Shown here: positions 1 through 8,964 of the stretch, piece after piece
Numbering within the stretch: position 1 is the first letter of the stretch
Layout: every line of letters starts with the position of its first letter
DNA from: Yoonia maritima
GTDB taxonomy: Bacteria > Pseudomonadota > Alphaproteobacteria > Rhodobacterales > Rhodobacteraceae
Length of the DNA stretch: 64,000 nt
Reading direction: 5' to 3'
Assembly (NCBI RefSeq): GCF_002933395.1
Contig: NZ_PKFN01000007.1
Coordinates: forward strand, 496,001-560,000
Position numbers and translations under genes: made by a program
Notes under the pieces: model-generated
The model's input: only the letters and a program-made list of their open reading frames with translations
Told to the model about the DNA's origin: nothing
Databases searched by the model: none

Positions 1-2
1 TG

Positions 3-1433
3 ACTGGACCCACGGTAATCGCACCTTTGCTGCGCACCGCGCGACTTTCCAAACGCCCTGCTGCACTTTTGCAGTGGGAAGCGATCATCAACGACCCAAT
101 CGGTGCGTTGGCGGCTGTTTTCGCGTACGAAGTCGTCTTGGTCTTAAACACTGCCACGACGGTGCAAGCTGCTGTGATGGATTTAGTGATCGGGATCGGC
201 TTTGCGACGATTCTGGGTGTCGCAGCTGGTTATGGGCTTGCGCGGGCGTTCAAGCGCGGTTGGGTGCCTGAATATATGAAGGTACCAGTGTTGTTTGCGC
301 TGTTGCTGGCAATCTTTGGCGTGTCAGATCACGTGCTTCATGAAAGTGGGCTTTTGGCGGTAACCATAATGGGGATCGTGATCGCGAACGCGAACCTTCC
401 TAGCTATGAAGAGCTACGCCGCTTTAAAGAACATGCGACTGTTTTGTTGGTTTCGGGCGTGTTTATCCTGCTTGCTGCCAGCCTTGATTTCGGCGCGTTG
501 CGGCAGTTGGATATACGGGCATTCACGTTTGTTTTGGCCGTTGTTCTTATTGCACGTCCGCTGACTGTCTTCTTATCCTTGCTAGGTTCTGGCGTTCCAT
601 ACAAAGAGCAAATTCTCGTTGCCTTAACGGGGCCTCGCGGTGTTGTACTTGTTGCGGTGGCGGGGCTGTTTGGCGACCGACTGATTGGTCTTGGGTTCGA
701 AGATGCGACACTCATCGCGCCACTGGCCTTTGTTCTGGTTGCGTTTACCGTTGTGTTACATGGTTTTACCCTCGCGCCGTTTGCGCGTTGGCTTGGGCTA
801 ACAGGGGCAGATGTGCCCGGTGTGGTCGTGATTGGTGGATCAACATGGACAACCGCGTTTGCAGAGGCTTTGAAAAAGGCCGACGTGCCAGTGCTCATGA
901 CTGATCCCAATTTTGGTAATCTGCGTGGTGCACGGGCAGCGGGTATTCCGACTTTTTCTGGAGATATTCTGTCCGAAGCGGCCGAACAGCGGCTAGAGTT
1001 GATCAGCTATGCAACATTGGTCGCAGCGACGGACAATGATGCCTACAACACGCTGGTCGCGACCGACCTTGCGCCTGAATTTGGTCGCGATTCCGTGTTC
1101 CAAGTGATGCGCACTAAAAACGATAGCGCGCGCCATCAATTGCCCCGTACCTTAGGTGGTCGTAAATTCGGTGCAGAGGAAACCCACTCCGGTTTAAATC
1201 GTATGATTGCGGACGGTTGGACGTTCCGGATTACACGCCTAACCGAGGAATACACGCTTGAAGATTGGCGGACAAAACGTCCCGATGCGCACCTGTTCGC
1301 GCGTATAGGTCCAAACGGTGCGATCCGTTTGATCCGCAAGGACGAGGAGGTCAAAGGCGCACCAGACGTGCGTATTATTGCCCTGCGGCCACCCGGTGAC
1401 GAAGAGGGCGAACAACCGCCAGCAGACACATGA
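3..1433 (+). CDS. Na+/H+ (cation:proton) antiporter with C-terminal TrkA-N domain, 5' truncated by window edge
   Basis: The reading frame is open from the first bases of the window, so the true start lies upstream. The first visible residues (TGPTVIAPLLR) and the following IINDPIGA resemble the conserved membrane core of CPA-type Na+/H+ exchangers. Several hydrophobic segments follow over about the first 250 residues. The C-terminal half (from about residue 270, VVVIGGSTWTTAFAEAL) looks like a Rossmann RCK/TrkA-N domain with a degenerate glycine motif, which in the family senses nucleotide. This predicts an inner-membrane monovalent cation/proton antiporter for pH or salt homeostasis. The last codons overlap the next gene by 4 nt (ATGA), suggesting translational coupling. 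Ion specificity cannot be read from the sequence. Confidence 0.85.
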   Translation, partial: TGPTVIAPLLRTARLSKRPAALLQWEAIINDPIGALAAVFAYEVVLVLNTATTVQAAVMDLVIGIGFATILGVAAGYGLARAFKRGWVPEYMKVPVLFALLLAIFGVSDHVLHESGLLAVTIMGIVIANANLPSYEELRRFKEHATVLLVSGVFILLAASLDFGALRQLDIRAFTFVLAVVLIARPLTVFLSLLGSGVPYKEQILVALTGPRGVVLVAVAGLFGDRLIGLGFEDATLIAPLAFVLVAFTVVLHGFTLAPFARWLGLTGADVPGVVVIGGSTWTTAFAEALKKADVPVLMTDPNFGNLRGARAAGIPTFSGDILSEAAEQRLELISYATLVAATDNDAYNTLVATDLAPEFGRDSVFQVMRTKNDSARHQLPRTLGGRKFGAEETHSGLNRMIADGWTFRITRLTEEYTLEDWRTKRPDAHLFARIGPNGAIRLIRKDEEVKGAPDVRIIALRPPGDEEGEQPPADT

Positions 1434-1984
1434 CCGCGCAAGTAACACTGGCCGAATGTGAGGCCGCGCTTGGGCATGTGCTTGATGCGCCAAAAGATGG
1501 TGCCATCATAAATGAACTATGCCTGCGTCCTGATGTTGGGGCGCGCGCATTCCCGGACAGCCTAGAGCTAACGGTTGAAAACGGCATCATTGGTGATCGT
1601 TGGAAGACTTCACCGTGGCTTCGGTTGCCCGATGGATCACCCGACCCGAAAATTCAGGTGTCTGTATTGTCAAAGCGGGTCATGGATTTATGTTGGCGGG
1701 ATCAAGAAAACAAAGACCGTCATCCCGGCGATCCACTGGTTGTCGATATGGACCTTGGCATGGAAAACCTGCCCGTGGGGACGCGCCTAAACGTTGGCAC
1801 TGCCGTGATTGAGGTAAGTATCCAGTTCAATACCGGCTGCGTGAAATGGCGCAACAATTACGGCGCTGAGAGCGTCCGATGGATCAATCGACGCGCAAAC
1901 CGCCCGTATCGTTTGCGTGGTATTCTATGTTCGATCGTGCAGGATGGTGTCATTCATGTCGGTGACCGACTTCTAAAGGCATAG
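1430..1984 (+). CDS. MOSC domain-containing protein
   Basis: A 184-residue protein beginning with ATG inside the stop codon of the antiporter gene (4-nt overlap). The body fits a stand-alone MOSC domain: a central IIGDRW segment, a beta-rich core, and a conserved cysteine in FNTGCVKW followed by an R-rich stretch (WINRRANRPYRLRG). MOSC domains bind a sulfur carrier or molybdenum cofactor through such a cysteine, as in molybdenum cofactor sulfurases and YiiM-like proteins. The cellular substrate is unknown; the link to the antiporter is positional only. No signal peptide or membrane segment is visible, so it is probably cytoplasmic. Confidence 0.8.
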   Translation: MTAQVTLAECEAALGHVLDAPKDGAIINELCLRPDVGARAFPDSLELTVENGIIGDRWKTSPWLRLPDGSPDPKIQVSVLSKRVMDLCWRDQENKDRHPGDPLVVDMDLGMENLPVGTRLNVGTAVIEVSIQFNTGCVKWRNNYGAESVRWINRRANRPYRLRGILCSIVQDGVIHVGDRLLKA

Positions 1985-2102
1985 GCCACAATTATATATG
2001 CAAGCCAGCCCGTGACAGGTTTTGCTTGCATTGACGCTGCTGGTTACGATGTTAAACCCGCAGAAACTCTGTTTCCGTCCCAAATGGGACCAAAGGACCG
2101 CT

Positions 2103-3842
2103 ATGAACCTGTTTGCTGATATCCGTACCCGTGTGATTTCTTGCCTTGATCAGATGGTCACCGAGGGCACATTGCCCGAAGGTCTGTCTACTGCTGCTGT
2201 CGCGGTGGAGCCTCCTCGCGATCCGGCACATGGTGACATGGCAACCAACGCGGCGATGGTTTTGGCAAAGCCAGCAAAGATGAACCCGCGCGCAATCGCA
2301 GAGGCATTAGCTGCGAAATTGCTGACTGATCCGATGATCACAGTGGCCGAGGTCGCAGGGCCGGGTTTCTTGAACATGCGCTTGGACCCAAGCGTCTGGC
2401 AGGGTGTTGTTAAGACTGCTCTGACTGATCTAGGATTTGGTCAATCGTCATTGGGGCAGGGCCAAAAGATGATGGTGGAATACGTATCTGCCAACCCAAC
2501 CGGCCCACTGCATGTTGGTCACACACGGGGCGCTGTATTTGGTGACGCGCTGGCGCGGTTGCTGGATTACGCAGGCTATGACGTGACCAAAGAATACTAT
2601 GTCAACGATGGCGGGGCGCAGGTCGATGTTCTCGCGCGGTCAGTCTACTTGCGGTATCTTCAGGCCCATGGTCAGGACGTTGAGTTCCCCGAAGGCACAT
2701 ACCCGGGTGATTACCTGATCCCGGTAGGTGAGGCGCTGAAAGCCAATGTTGGCGACAAGTTCATCGACAAAGGTGAACAGTTCTGGCTTGAAGAAATCCG
2801 CGAATTCGCGACCGAAGAAATGATGAAGCTGATCCGCGAAGATCTGGCCCAGCTGAACGTCACGATGGATAGCTTCTTTTCCGAAAAATCGCTTTATGGT
2901 ACTGGTCTGATTGAAAAGGCGATTGCCGAGTTGGACGCGAAGGGGCTGATTTATCGTGGTGTGCTTGAGCCGCCAAAAGGCAAAATGCCCGAAGATTGGG
3001 AGCCACGCGAACAGACGCTGTTCAAATCGACCGAGCATGGCGATGACGTGGACCGGCCTGTGCAAAAATCTGATGGTTCATGGACCTACTTTGCGCCTGA
3101 TATTGCCTACCACTATGACAAGGTGCAGCGCGGCTTTGATCAGTTGATCGACGTCTTTGGCGCCGATCACGGTGGTTACGTCAAACGGATGAAGGCCGCA
3201 GTTTCAGCGCTTTCCGACGGTAAGGTGCCGCTTGATATCAAGCTGACCCAGCTGGTGAAGCTGTATAAAAACGGCGAGCCATTCAAAATGTCAAAACGGG
3301 CAGGGACCTTTGTGACCCTGCGCGACGTTGTTGATCAAGTTGGCCCTGACGTGACCCGGTTCCACATGCTGACGCGGAAAAACGACGCGCCGCTTGATTT
3401 CGACTTCGACAAAGTGCTTGAGCAATCCAAAGATAACCCCGTGTTTTATGTAAACTATGCATATGCGCGGGTGAATTCAGCCGTGAACAAGGCAAGCGCA
3501 TTTGCAAAGGTCGACGATGCGACATTGGCAGGGGTGGATCTGTCCGGGCTGACCCACGATGCGGAATTGAACGTGATCAAGAAGCTTGCTGAATGGCCGC
3601 GTTTGGTAGAAATCGCAGCCAAAGGACATGAGCCGCACCGCATCGCGTTTTACCTGTACGACTTGGCGTCTGATTTCCATGCCCTGTACCACCGTGGCAA
3701 CGACGAAACCGCACTACGTTTTGTACAAGAGAGTGACGCAGACACAACACAGGCGAAAATCGCCCTTATCAGGTCCGTAGCGATTGTTATTTCGCACGGA
3801 TTGGGTATTCTTGGGGTCACTCCGGCGGAAGAGATGCGCTAA
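2103..3842 (+). CDS. argS: Arginyl-tRNA synthetase
   Basis: Class I aminoacyl-tRNA synthetase that charges tRNA-Arg. The 579-residue length is typical. It shows the N-terminal Arg-specific additional domain, the HIGH-type signature HVGH near residue 137 (in [13 protein letters not shown]) and the KMSKR loop near residue 395 ([14 protein letters not shown]), followed by the helical DALR anticodon-binding domain. The ATG at 2103 is chosen over in-frame starts further upstream because AAGGA lies at suitable spacing before it and [11 protein letters not shown] is the usual family N-terminus. It leads a co-directional run with a SPOR protein, nagZ, scpA and scpB, an arrangement common in Rhodobacteraceae. 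Confidence 0.97.
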   Translation: MNLFADIRTRVISCLDQMVTEGTLPEGLSTAAVAVEPPRDPAHGDMATNAAMVLAKPAKMNPRAIAEALAAKLLTDPMITVAEVAGPGFLNMRLDPSVWQGVVKTALTDLGFGQSSLGQGQKMMVEYVSANPTGPLHVGHTRGAVFGDALARLLDYAGYDVTKEYYVNDGGAQVDVLARSVYLRYLQAHGQDVEFPEGTYPGDYLIPVGEALKANVGDKFIDKGEQFWLEEIREFATEEMMKLIREDLAQLNVTMDSFFSEKSLYGTGLIEKAIAELDAKGLIYRGVLEPPKGKMPEDWEPREQTLFKSTEHGDDVDRPVQKSDGSWTYFAPDIAYHYDKVQRGFDQLIDVFGADHGGYVKRMKAAVSALSDGKVPLDIKLTQLVKLYKNGEPFKMSKRAGTFVTLRDVVDQVGPDVTRFHMLTRKNDAPLDFDFDKVLEQSKDNPVFYVNYAYARVNSAVNKASAFAKVDDATLAGVDLSGLTHDAELNVIKKLAEWPRLVEIAAKGHEPHRIAFYLYDLASDFHALYHRGNDETALRFVQESDADTTQAKIALIRSVAIVISHGLGILGVTPAEEMR

Positions 3843-3912
3843 CGCACAGGCTGCCGGATTGACCTGATTTAACGGACCCATAAGCCAAAAAGGCGCGGGC
3901 AGTGAGGCAGAG

Positions 3913-4827
3913 ATGGCAGTTTATAACGAGGGGTTCGCCCCATCGGGTGACGTATCGCGCACCAATAACATCATGAATTTTGCAGGCGCTGGCCTGTCCC
4001 TTGCGCTGATCATTGGGGTTAGCTTTTGGGGCTATAAGCTGATTATGCGCGACGTCAGCGGGATCCCCGTTGTGCGCGCCATGGAAGGCGAGATGCGCGT
4101 GCTGCCTGACAATCCGGGTGGTGCAGTTGCTTCGCATACCGGCCTGTCAGTGAACGAAGTCGCTGCATTGGGCGGTGTAGGCGGGCCAGAAGACCGTCTG
4201 GTTCTGGCGCCAACGACATCGGGCTTGGCCCAAGAAGACCTTGATGCGCAGCCCGTTGCTGAATCCGGTGAAATGCGTGCAACTGCTGCGGCTGCTGATC
4301 CATCCACCACCTTAGCGAGCGCTGACGTGCCTGATTTGGCGACGATGGAAGTTGATGAAATTCTGGCACTGGCCGATCAAATTGCGGCTGGTGCTGACCC
4401 GATTGTCGACACTGACACGACGTCAGCGGATACAATTTCTGCGTCTGTTCCCGGCGTTTCACGTTCTTTGCGTCCGATCATTCGCCCAGCAAGTCTACGC
4501 GTTTCTACGCCAGTAGTGGCTACACCTGTGGCGACGAACTCAAACGAAGTTGCTGTCAGCACGACAAGCTTTGTTGCAGGTACCAACCTTGTGCAGTTGG
4601 GTGCATTCCCGTCGCCAGAGTTGGCCGCGACCCAATGGGCGTTGATCGAAGGCCGTTTTGACACGTTGATCGACGGCAAAGAACGGGTCATCCAAGTAAG
4701 CGATCAATCAAGTGGCACGTGGTACCGTCTTCGCGCAAGTGGGTTCGCCGATCGTGCCGAAGCGCGCCGTTTTTGTGCCGCCTTAGAAGCTGAAGGCGCT
4801 GACTGCATCGCAGTCGTGGTTAACTAA
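3913..4827 (+). CDS. SPOR domain-containing membrane protein
   Basis: A 304-residue protein with a short cytoplasmic N-terminus, one transmembrane helix at about residues 20-40 (FAGAGLSLALIIGVSFWGY), a long low-complexity Ala/Thr/Ser/Val-rich periplasmic linker and a C-terminal SPOR domain (about residues 225-304: NLVQLGAFPSPELAATQW ... GTWYRLRASGFADRAEARRFC). SPOR domains bind denuded septal peptidoglycan and direct proteins to the division site; this topology resembles FtsN/DedD. It lies between argS and nagZ, the latter a peptidoglycan-recycling enzyme, which fits a cell-wall role. Direct participation in division is inferred from the family. Confidence 0.85.
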   Translation: MAVYNEGFAPSGDVSRTNNIMNFAGAGLSLALIIGVSFWGYKLIMRDVSGIPVVRAMEGEMRVLPDNPGGAVASHTGLSVNEVAALGGVGGPEDRLVLAPTTSGLAQEDLDAQPVAESGEMRATAAAADPSTTLASADVPDLATMEVDEILALADQIAAGADPIVDTDTTSADTISASVPGVSRSLRPIIRPASLRVSTPVVATPVATNSNEVAVSTTSFVAGTNLVQLGAFPSPELAATQWALIEGRFDTLIDGKERVIQVSDQSSGTWYRLRASGFADRAEARRFCAALEAEGADCIAVVVN

Positions 4828-5817
4828 GTGGTCATGAATGCTTCGATTTTTGGGCCAGAGGGGCCCGAAATCACCGACTTTGAACGCGACTTTTTCCGAG
4901 ATGTTCAGCCGCTTGGCTTTATTCTATTCGCGCGAAACATCGAAAATCCCGAACAGTTGCGTCGTTTGACATGTGATCTGCGTGATGCCGTAGGGCGCGA
5001 GGCACCGATCCTGATCGATCAAGAAGGCGGTCGGGTTCAACGGATGCGTAGCCCGCATTGGCGTGAATTCTTACCAGCGCTGGATCAGATGGAGCGCGCA
5101 AGTGATCCGCTGCGTGCCCACTGGATACGGAATCGGCTGATTGCAGATGATCTACATCGTGTTGGGATCGACGTGAACTGCGCACCCTTGGCTGACATTG
5201 CCGAAGACAGCACGCATCCGTTTCTGCAAAATCGCCTGTATGGGCGTGACCTTGAAACTGTCGTGGCTGCCGCACGCGTTTGTGCTGATGCGCATATTCA
5301 TGGTGGCGTTTTGCCCGTTCTGAAACACATTCCGGGGCACGGGCGGGCGGCGGTGGATAGCCATCTTAATCTGCCGACGGTCACCGCGACACGCGATGAG
5401 CTGAACGTCAAAGACTTTGCGCCATTCAAAGCGCTGAATGACCTACCCATGGGGATGAGCGCGCATCTTGTCTTTACGGCGATTGACCCCACCGGCCCGG
5501 CAACCACGTCACCTGCGATGATCAAGGTCATTCGGAACGACATTGGGTTCGATGGGCTTTTGATGACAGATGATTTGTCGATGGAGGCATTATCGGGAAC
5601 CGTTGCGGACCGCGCGACAGCGTCGATTGCGGCTGGCTGCGACGTTGTTTTGCACTGCAATGGCGACGCGGCCGAGATGCAGTTGGTGGCCGCAGCCGCT
5701 GGCGATATGACGAAGGCTGCGCAAAAACGCGCGGATTTCGCGCTATCGTTACGCAATCCTCCCGAAATTGTTGACATCGCGGCGCTGGAGGCCGAACTTG
5801 AAGCGCTTTTAGCGTGA
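4828..5817 (+). CDS. nagZ: Beta-N-acetylhexosaminidase (peptidoglycan recycling)
   Basis: Glycoside hydrolase family 3 enzyme that removes GlcNAc from GlcNAc-anhydro-muropeptides in the cytoplasm. The family signature KHIPGHG followed by D-S-H lies near residues 166-179 and supplies the catalytic His/Asp dyad; IDQEGGRVQR and the nucleophile region MTDDLSMEAL are also present. The frame opens with GTG directly after the upstream stop codon, while an ATG two codons later (4834) is equally likely as the start. No strong ribosome site separates the two. It is immediately behind the SPOR protein gene and followed 6 nt later by scpA, so co-transcription is likely. Confidence 0.95.
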   Translation: MVMNASIFGPEGPEITDFERDFFRDVQPLGFILFARNIENPEQLRRLTCDLRDAVGREAPILIDQEGGRVQRMRSPHWREFLPALDQMERASDPLRAHWIRNRLIADDLHRVGIDVNCAPLADIAEDSTHPFLQNRLYGRDLETVVAAARVCADAHIHGGVLPVLKHIPGHGRAAVDSHLNLPTVTATRDELNVKDFAPFKALNDLPMGMSAHLVFTAIDPTGPATTSPAMIKVIRNDIGFDGLLMTDDLSMEALSGTVADRATASIAAGCDVVLHCNGDAAEMQLVAAAAGDMTKAAQKRADFALSLRNPPEIVDIAALEAELEALLA

Positions 5818-5823
5818 GTAGAG

Positions 5824-6621
5824 ATGCAGCAAGATTTAGACCTTCAAGACGATAAGCTGAGCGTTAGCGAACGGGTCGCCGCTGAGGCGTTGATCGTGGA
5901 CGTTGGCGCGTTCGAAGGCCCGCTTGATTTGCTGCTGACGCTGTCACGCACCCAAAAAGTCGACCTAAGACAGATTTCCATTCTTGCACTGGCGCGACAG
6001 TATTTGGCCTTTGTTGAAAAGGCCAAGCAGTTGCGGTTGGAATTGGCTGCCGATTATTTGGTGATGGCGGCTTGGCTTGCGTTTCTAAAATCGCGCCTGC
6101 TGTTGCCACCTGACCCCAAAGAAGAGGGGCCGTCAGGTGAAGAGCTTGCTGCGCACCTCGCGTTCCAGCTCGAGCGGTTACAGGCCATGCGGGAATCTGC
6201 CGCCAAGCTGATGGCGCGTGACCAGCTGGGCCGCGATTTCTTTGCGCGTGGGATCACAGAAGACGTCCAACGCGTGCGGCGCGTTAGCTATACCGCGACC
6301 CTCTTGGATCTGATGCAGGGCTATGCGCGTATCCGGACACGCGATGATTTCCGGCCGTTTGTGATGGATCGTCAGCATGTTATGACGATGGAGCAAGCGT
6401 TAGAACGTATGCGTCATCTCATTGGCTTTGCGGGCAATTGGACTGAAATATCTAGCTACTTGCCCGATGGCTGGGATGCCGATCCGCAGCGTCGCCGTTC
6501 AACCACTGCTGCGACATTTGCCGCCAGCCTTGAGCTTGCCAAAGAGGGCAAGATCGAAATTCGGCAAGGTGAAACCTTTGCCCCGATTCAAATTCGTAAA
6601 AAGGCCCCACGTGATGAGTAA
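5824..6621 (+). CDS. scpA: Segregation and condensation protein A
   Basis: Kleisin subunit of the bacterial SMC condensin complex. The 265-residue protein has the typical N-terminal FEGPLDLLLTLSRTQKVDL motif, an alpha-helical middle including LAADYLVMAAWLAFLKSRLLLP, and a C-terminal winged-helix region that contacts SMC heads. It sits 6 nt after nagZ and its last 8 nt overlap scpB, as expected for two proteins that form one complex. This order (nagZ-scpA-scpB) is typical of Rhodobacteraceae. Confidence 0.95.
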   Translation: MQQDLDLQDDKLSVSERVAAEALIVDVGAFEGPLDLLLTLSRTQKVDLRQISILALARQYLAFVEKAKQLRLELAADYLVMAAWLAFLKSRLLLPPDPKEEGPSGEELAAHLAFQLERLQAMRESAAKLMARDQLGRDFFARGITEDVQRVRRVSYTATLLDLMQGYARIRTRDDFRPFVMDRQHVMTMEQALERMRHLIGFAGNWTEISSYLPDGWDADPQRRRSTTAATFAASLELAKEGKIEIRQGETFAPIQIRKKAPRDE

Positions 6622-7258
6622 GCCCGAGAACGACAGCCTGTTTGAGGCGCCGCCAATGGGCGAACAAGAACGCATGGTAGAGGCGATCATGTTTGCAACG
6701 GCGGATCCTGTGACGGTGCAGGAATTGATCGGGCGGATGCCACATGGCTGTGACCCGGCCGCTGCGATTGCGCATCTGCGAAAACGTTACGAGGGCCGCG
6801 GTGTCAATCTGGTGAAGATCGACAATGCTTGGGCAATTCGGACCGCGCCGGACCTTGGGTTTCTCATGCAAAAGGAAACCGTTGAGACACGCAAACTGTC
6901 GCGTGCTGCAATCGAAACGCTGGCGATTGTTGCCTATCACCAACCCGTCACCCGTGCCGAAATCGAAGAAATTCGCGGTGTTGGTGTCAGCCGTGGGACA
7001 ATTGACCAGCTGATTGAAATGGAATGGATCAGATTTGGGCGTAGGCGAATGACACCGGGGCGGCCCGTTACATTTGTTGTAACGCCAATGTTTCTTGATC
7101 ATTTCGGTTTGGAAACTGCACGGGATCTGCCGGGGTTAAAAGACCTGCGCGCCGCTGGCTTGCTTGAAAACCGCCCGCCGCCAGGCAGTGTGGGGCTTAT
7201 GGATACTGATGACGTTGATCCAGATAGTAACGAAGAAGATCAAACCGAACTCTTTTGA
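6614..7258 (+). CDS. scpB: Segregation and condensation protein B
   Basis: Second non-SMC subunit of the Smc-ScpAB condensin; 214 residues containing tandem winged-helix domains (ERMVEAIMFATADPVTVQEL and RAAIETLAIVAYHQPVTRAEIEEIRG are the hallmark segments). The start at ATG 6614 (a GTG lies one codon earlier) overlaps the end of scpA by 8 nt. A longer in-frame extension to 6422 lies wholly inside scpA and has no family similarity, so it is not used. The C-terminus is acidic (DDVDPDSNEEDQTELF). In many relatives tatABC follows this gene; here a diguanylate cyclase does. Confidence 0.93.
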   Translation: MSKPENDSLFEAPPMGEQERMVEAIMFATADPVTVQELIGRMPHGCDPAAAIAHLRKRYEGRGVNLVKIDNAWAIRTAPDLGFLMQKETVETRKLSRAAIETLAIVAYHQPVTRAEIEEIRGVGVSRGTIDQLIEMEWIRFGRRRMTPGRPVTFVVTPMFLDHFGLETARDLPGLKDLRAAGLLENRPPPGSVGLMDTDDVDPDSNEEDQTELF

Positions 7259-7285
7259 GCCGTCTTTAAATGTTGGTTCATCAAT

Positions 7286-8707
7286 GTGGTGAATACTTGT
7301 TTGCGTGGAACGAAGGTGAATCGCGTGAACAGAACAAATTCAACACATCTTAGAAGCCGCGCGCGCTTTGCGTTCGTGCGGCAGGCGCATATGCTGCGTA
7401 TTCCGCTCGCCGCGGTGTCTATGGCAGCAGGGGTTAGCGGGTTGCTCCTCAACTTATTTAACATACGGCTGTCACTGGGCAGCGTTGGCGCAACCTTGGG
7501 AACCCACCCGCTCACTGCGCTTATGATTATGTTGCTGTCTTTTGACATCCTAATGTTCCGTCTTGGTCGAAGGCGCCCGCTTTGGCGGTTTCTGCTGCTT
7601 GGGTCGGGGGGCGTGATACTTGGGTGCAACCTGTTTCTACCGGATCAATTGCATGCCCTGTTTTCCAACTGGTCAGCGGTGGCGGATAGCAGAATGGGCA
7701 CAGACACCACGCTTTTGCTCGGGGCGCTTGTTCTCTCAATGTTGTTGGCCGGAAAAAATAATGGGTTAGGGGGCGTCTTTGCCGCCTTTGCTGTGTTTTC
7801 TCTTTTGTTCAGTTTTATGGAGCATAGTTTCAATGTGTATTTTCTTGAAACGCACCTTGCTTTGTCGACGCTTGTCGCGCTGATCCCTGCGTGTTTTGCG
7901 GTCCTCACGATTTATGCACATCACCCCGTGATGCGGCTATTTTTGATCGGTGATGCTATTGGCGCGCGCACGCGTTTCTTGTTTGGTGCGAGCTGCTTTT
8001 TGCCTTGGTTTGGCGGATTGGTGATTTACCGTATTGCGGATGCGCCAGTGCGGGTGTTTCCGGTCGAGGCGGCTGTCCTAAGCCTGATCATCTGTGCGAT
8101 GACGGCCATTGTTCTTTACTCTGGTCGTATGCAAGAAAAAGGCGATAGCCAGCGGCGTATGCTTGAACGGCACATGGCGCATGTTGCGCATCATGATGCG
8201 CTAACAGGTGTGCTCAATCGCGAAGGCACGCAATCACATCTAAATTTTTTGTGGCGCCGGTTTGTGACCGAACAACGTAGCGCAGGGGTGATTTTACTGG
8301 ATATTGACTACTTTAAGAAAATAAATGACAGCTATGGACATGACGTGGGTGACAAAGTTCTTGTGTCACTCTGTCAACAAATTCGCCCGTTCATTCGCAG
8401 TGATGATGCGTTGGGGCGGTGGGGCGGTGAAGAATTTCTTATTTTGGTGGATGGGGCGCAAATCGCGGGGGCGACGGCCGTGTGTCAGCGGATTAGAGAG
8501 GCGATTGCTGAGATGCACGCGCCTGACGGTCGACCATTTCCGTGCGGAGTAACAGCGTCATTTGGTGTTAGCGTCTTACTGGAAACGGACACAGGTGTCG
8601 CAGCCGCGCTAAAACGTGCTGATCTTGCACTTTACCGTGCAAAGGACGGAGGGCGTGACCAAGTGCAGTTTTATGAGAACGACGACCAAGGAATTGTCGC
8701 AGCATGA
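7286..8707 (+). CDS. Membrane-anchored GGDEF diguanylate cyclase
   Basis: Synthesises cyclic di-GMP from two GTP. The N-terminal ~300 residues contain about eight hydrophobic segments forming an uncharacterised membrane sensor region; the C-terminal GGDEF domain starts at about HHDALTGVLNRE and includes DIDYFKKINDSYGHDVGD and an intact active site GGEEF near residue 380. No EEF-distorting changes are visible, so it should be active. No clear RxxD product-inhibition site precedes the active-site loop. The start is uncertain: GTG 7286 is the longest frame, but GTG 7325 has GAAGG about 8 nt upstream and may be correct. The signal sensed by the membrane part is unknown. Confidence 0.88.
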   Translation: MVNTCLRGTKVNRVNRTNSTHLRSRARFAFVRQAHMLRIPLAAVSMAAGVSGLLLNLFNIRLSLGSVGATLGTHPLTALMIMLLSFDILMFRLGRRRPLWRFLLLGSGGVILGCNLFLPDQLHALFSNWSAVADSRMGTDTTLLLGALVLSMLLAGKNNGLGGVFAAFAVFSLLFSFMEHSFNVYFLETHLALSTLVALIPACFAVLTIYAHHPVMRLFLIGDAIGARTRFLFGASCFLPWFGGLVIYRIADAPVRVFPVEAAVLSLIICAMTAIVLYSGRMQEKGDSQRRMLERHMAHVAHHDALTGVLNREGTQSHLNFLWRRFVTEQRSAGVILLDIDYFKKINDSYGHDVGDKVLVSLCQQIRPFIRSDDALGRWGGEEFLILVDGAQIAGATAVCQRIREAIAEMHAPDGRPFPCGVTASFGVSVLLETDTGVAAALKRADLALYRAKDGGRDQVQFYENDDQGIVAA

Positions 8708-8717
8708 CTGCACGACT

Positions 8718-8750
8718 TTGAATTTCGATCAAAGAGAGCTATATTATAAT
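8718..8750 (+). promoter_or_regulatory. Putative sigma-70-type promoter for the 62-residue protein
   Basis: A TTGAAT hexamer is followed after 16 nt by TATATT, directly overlapping a perfect TATAAT at 8745-8750. The next gene starts 26 nt later. The short leader fits transcription starting at about 8757. Predicted by eye only. Confidence 0.4.
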
Positions 8751-8775
8751 CTTAGTTCTCTGTGGGTTTTGAAAA

Positions 8776-8964
8776 ATGAATATAAATCGCTTGATCAATA
8801 TGGGAATGCGGATGCTTGTGAACGGCGGCATCAAGATGGCTGCGAACCGTGGAAAACGCACCGAAAACATGAGCGCCGACGAACGTAAATCTGCCCAAAC
8901 TGCAAACCAAAGCATGCAAAAAGCACGCAAAGGTATGCGGATTATGCGCCGATTTATGCGTTAG
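8776..8964 (+). CDS. Small basic conserved protein, 62 residues, function unknown
   Basis: A short gene with its own promoter-like sequence just upstream. The product is basic and Met/Arg/Lys-rich (begins MNINRLINMGMRMLVNGGIK and ends RKGMRIMRRFMR), with an amphipathic N-terminal helix and no signal peptide. From memory, similar short MN-INRLINM-type proteins occur in Rhodobacteraceae, but I cannot verify that here. Its final 11 nt overlap the 3' end of the convergent dCTP deaminase gene. A role in nucleic-acid or membrane binding is possible from composition alone; none is assigned. Confidence 0.6.
   Translation: MNINRLINMGMRMLVNGGIKMAANRGKRTENMSADERKSAQTANQSMQKARKGMRIMRRFMR

Noticed and set aside
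404-910. 168-codon minus-strand frame opposite the antiporter gene
   Set aside because: Composition (Thr/Ser/Arg/Asn runs) and full overlap with a recognised gene indicate a shadow.
6422-6613. Extended N-terminus for scpB
   Set aside because: It lies in another frame of scpA and lacks family similarity; ATG 6614 overlapping the scpA stop is the standard arrangement.
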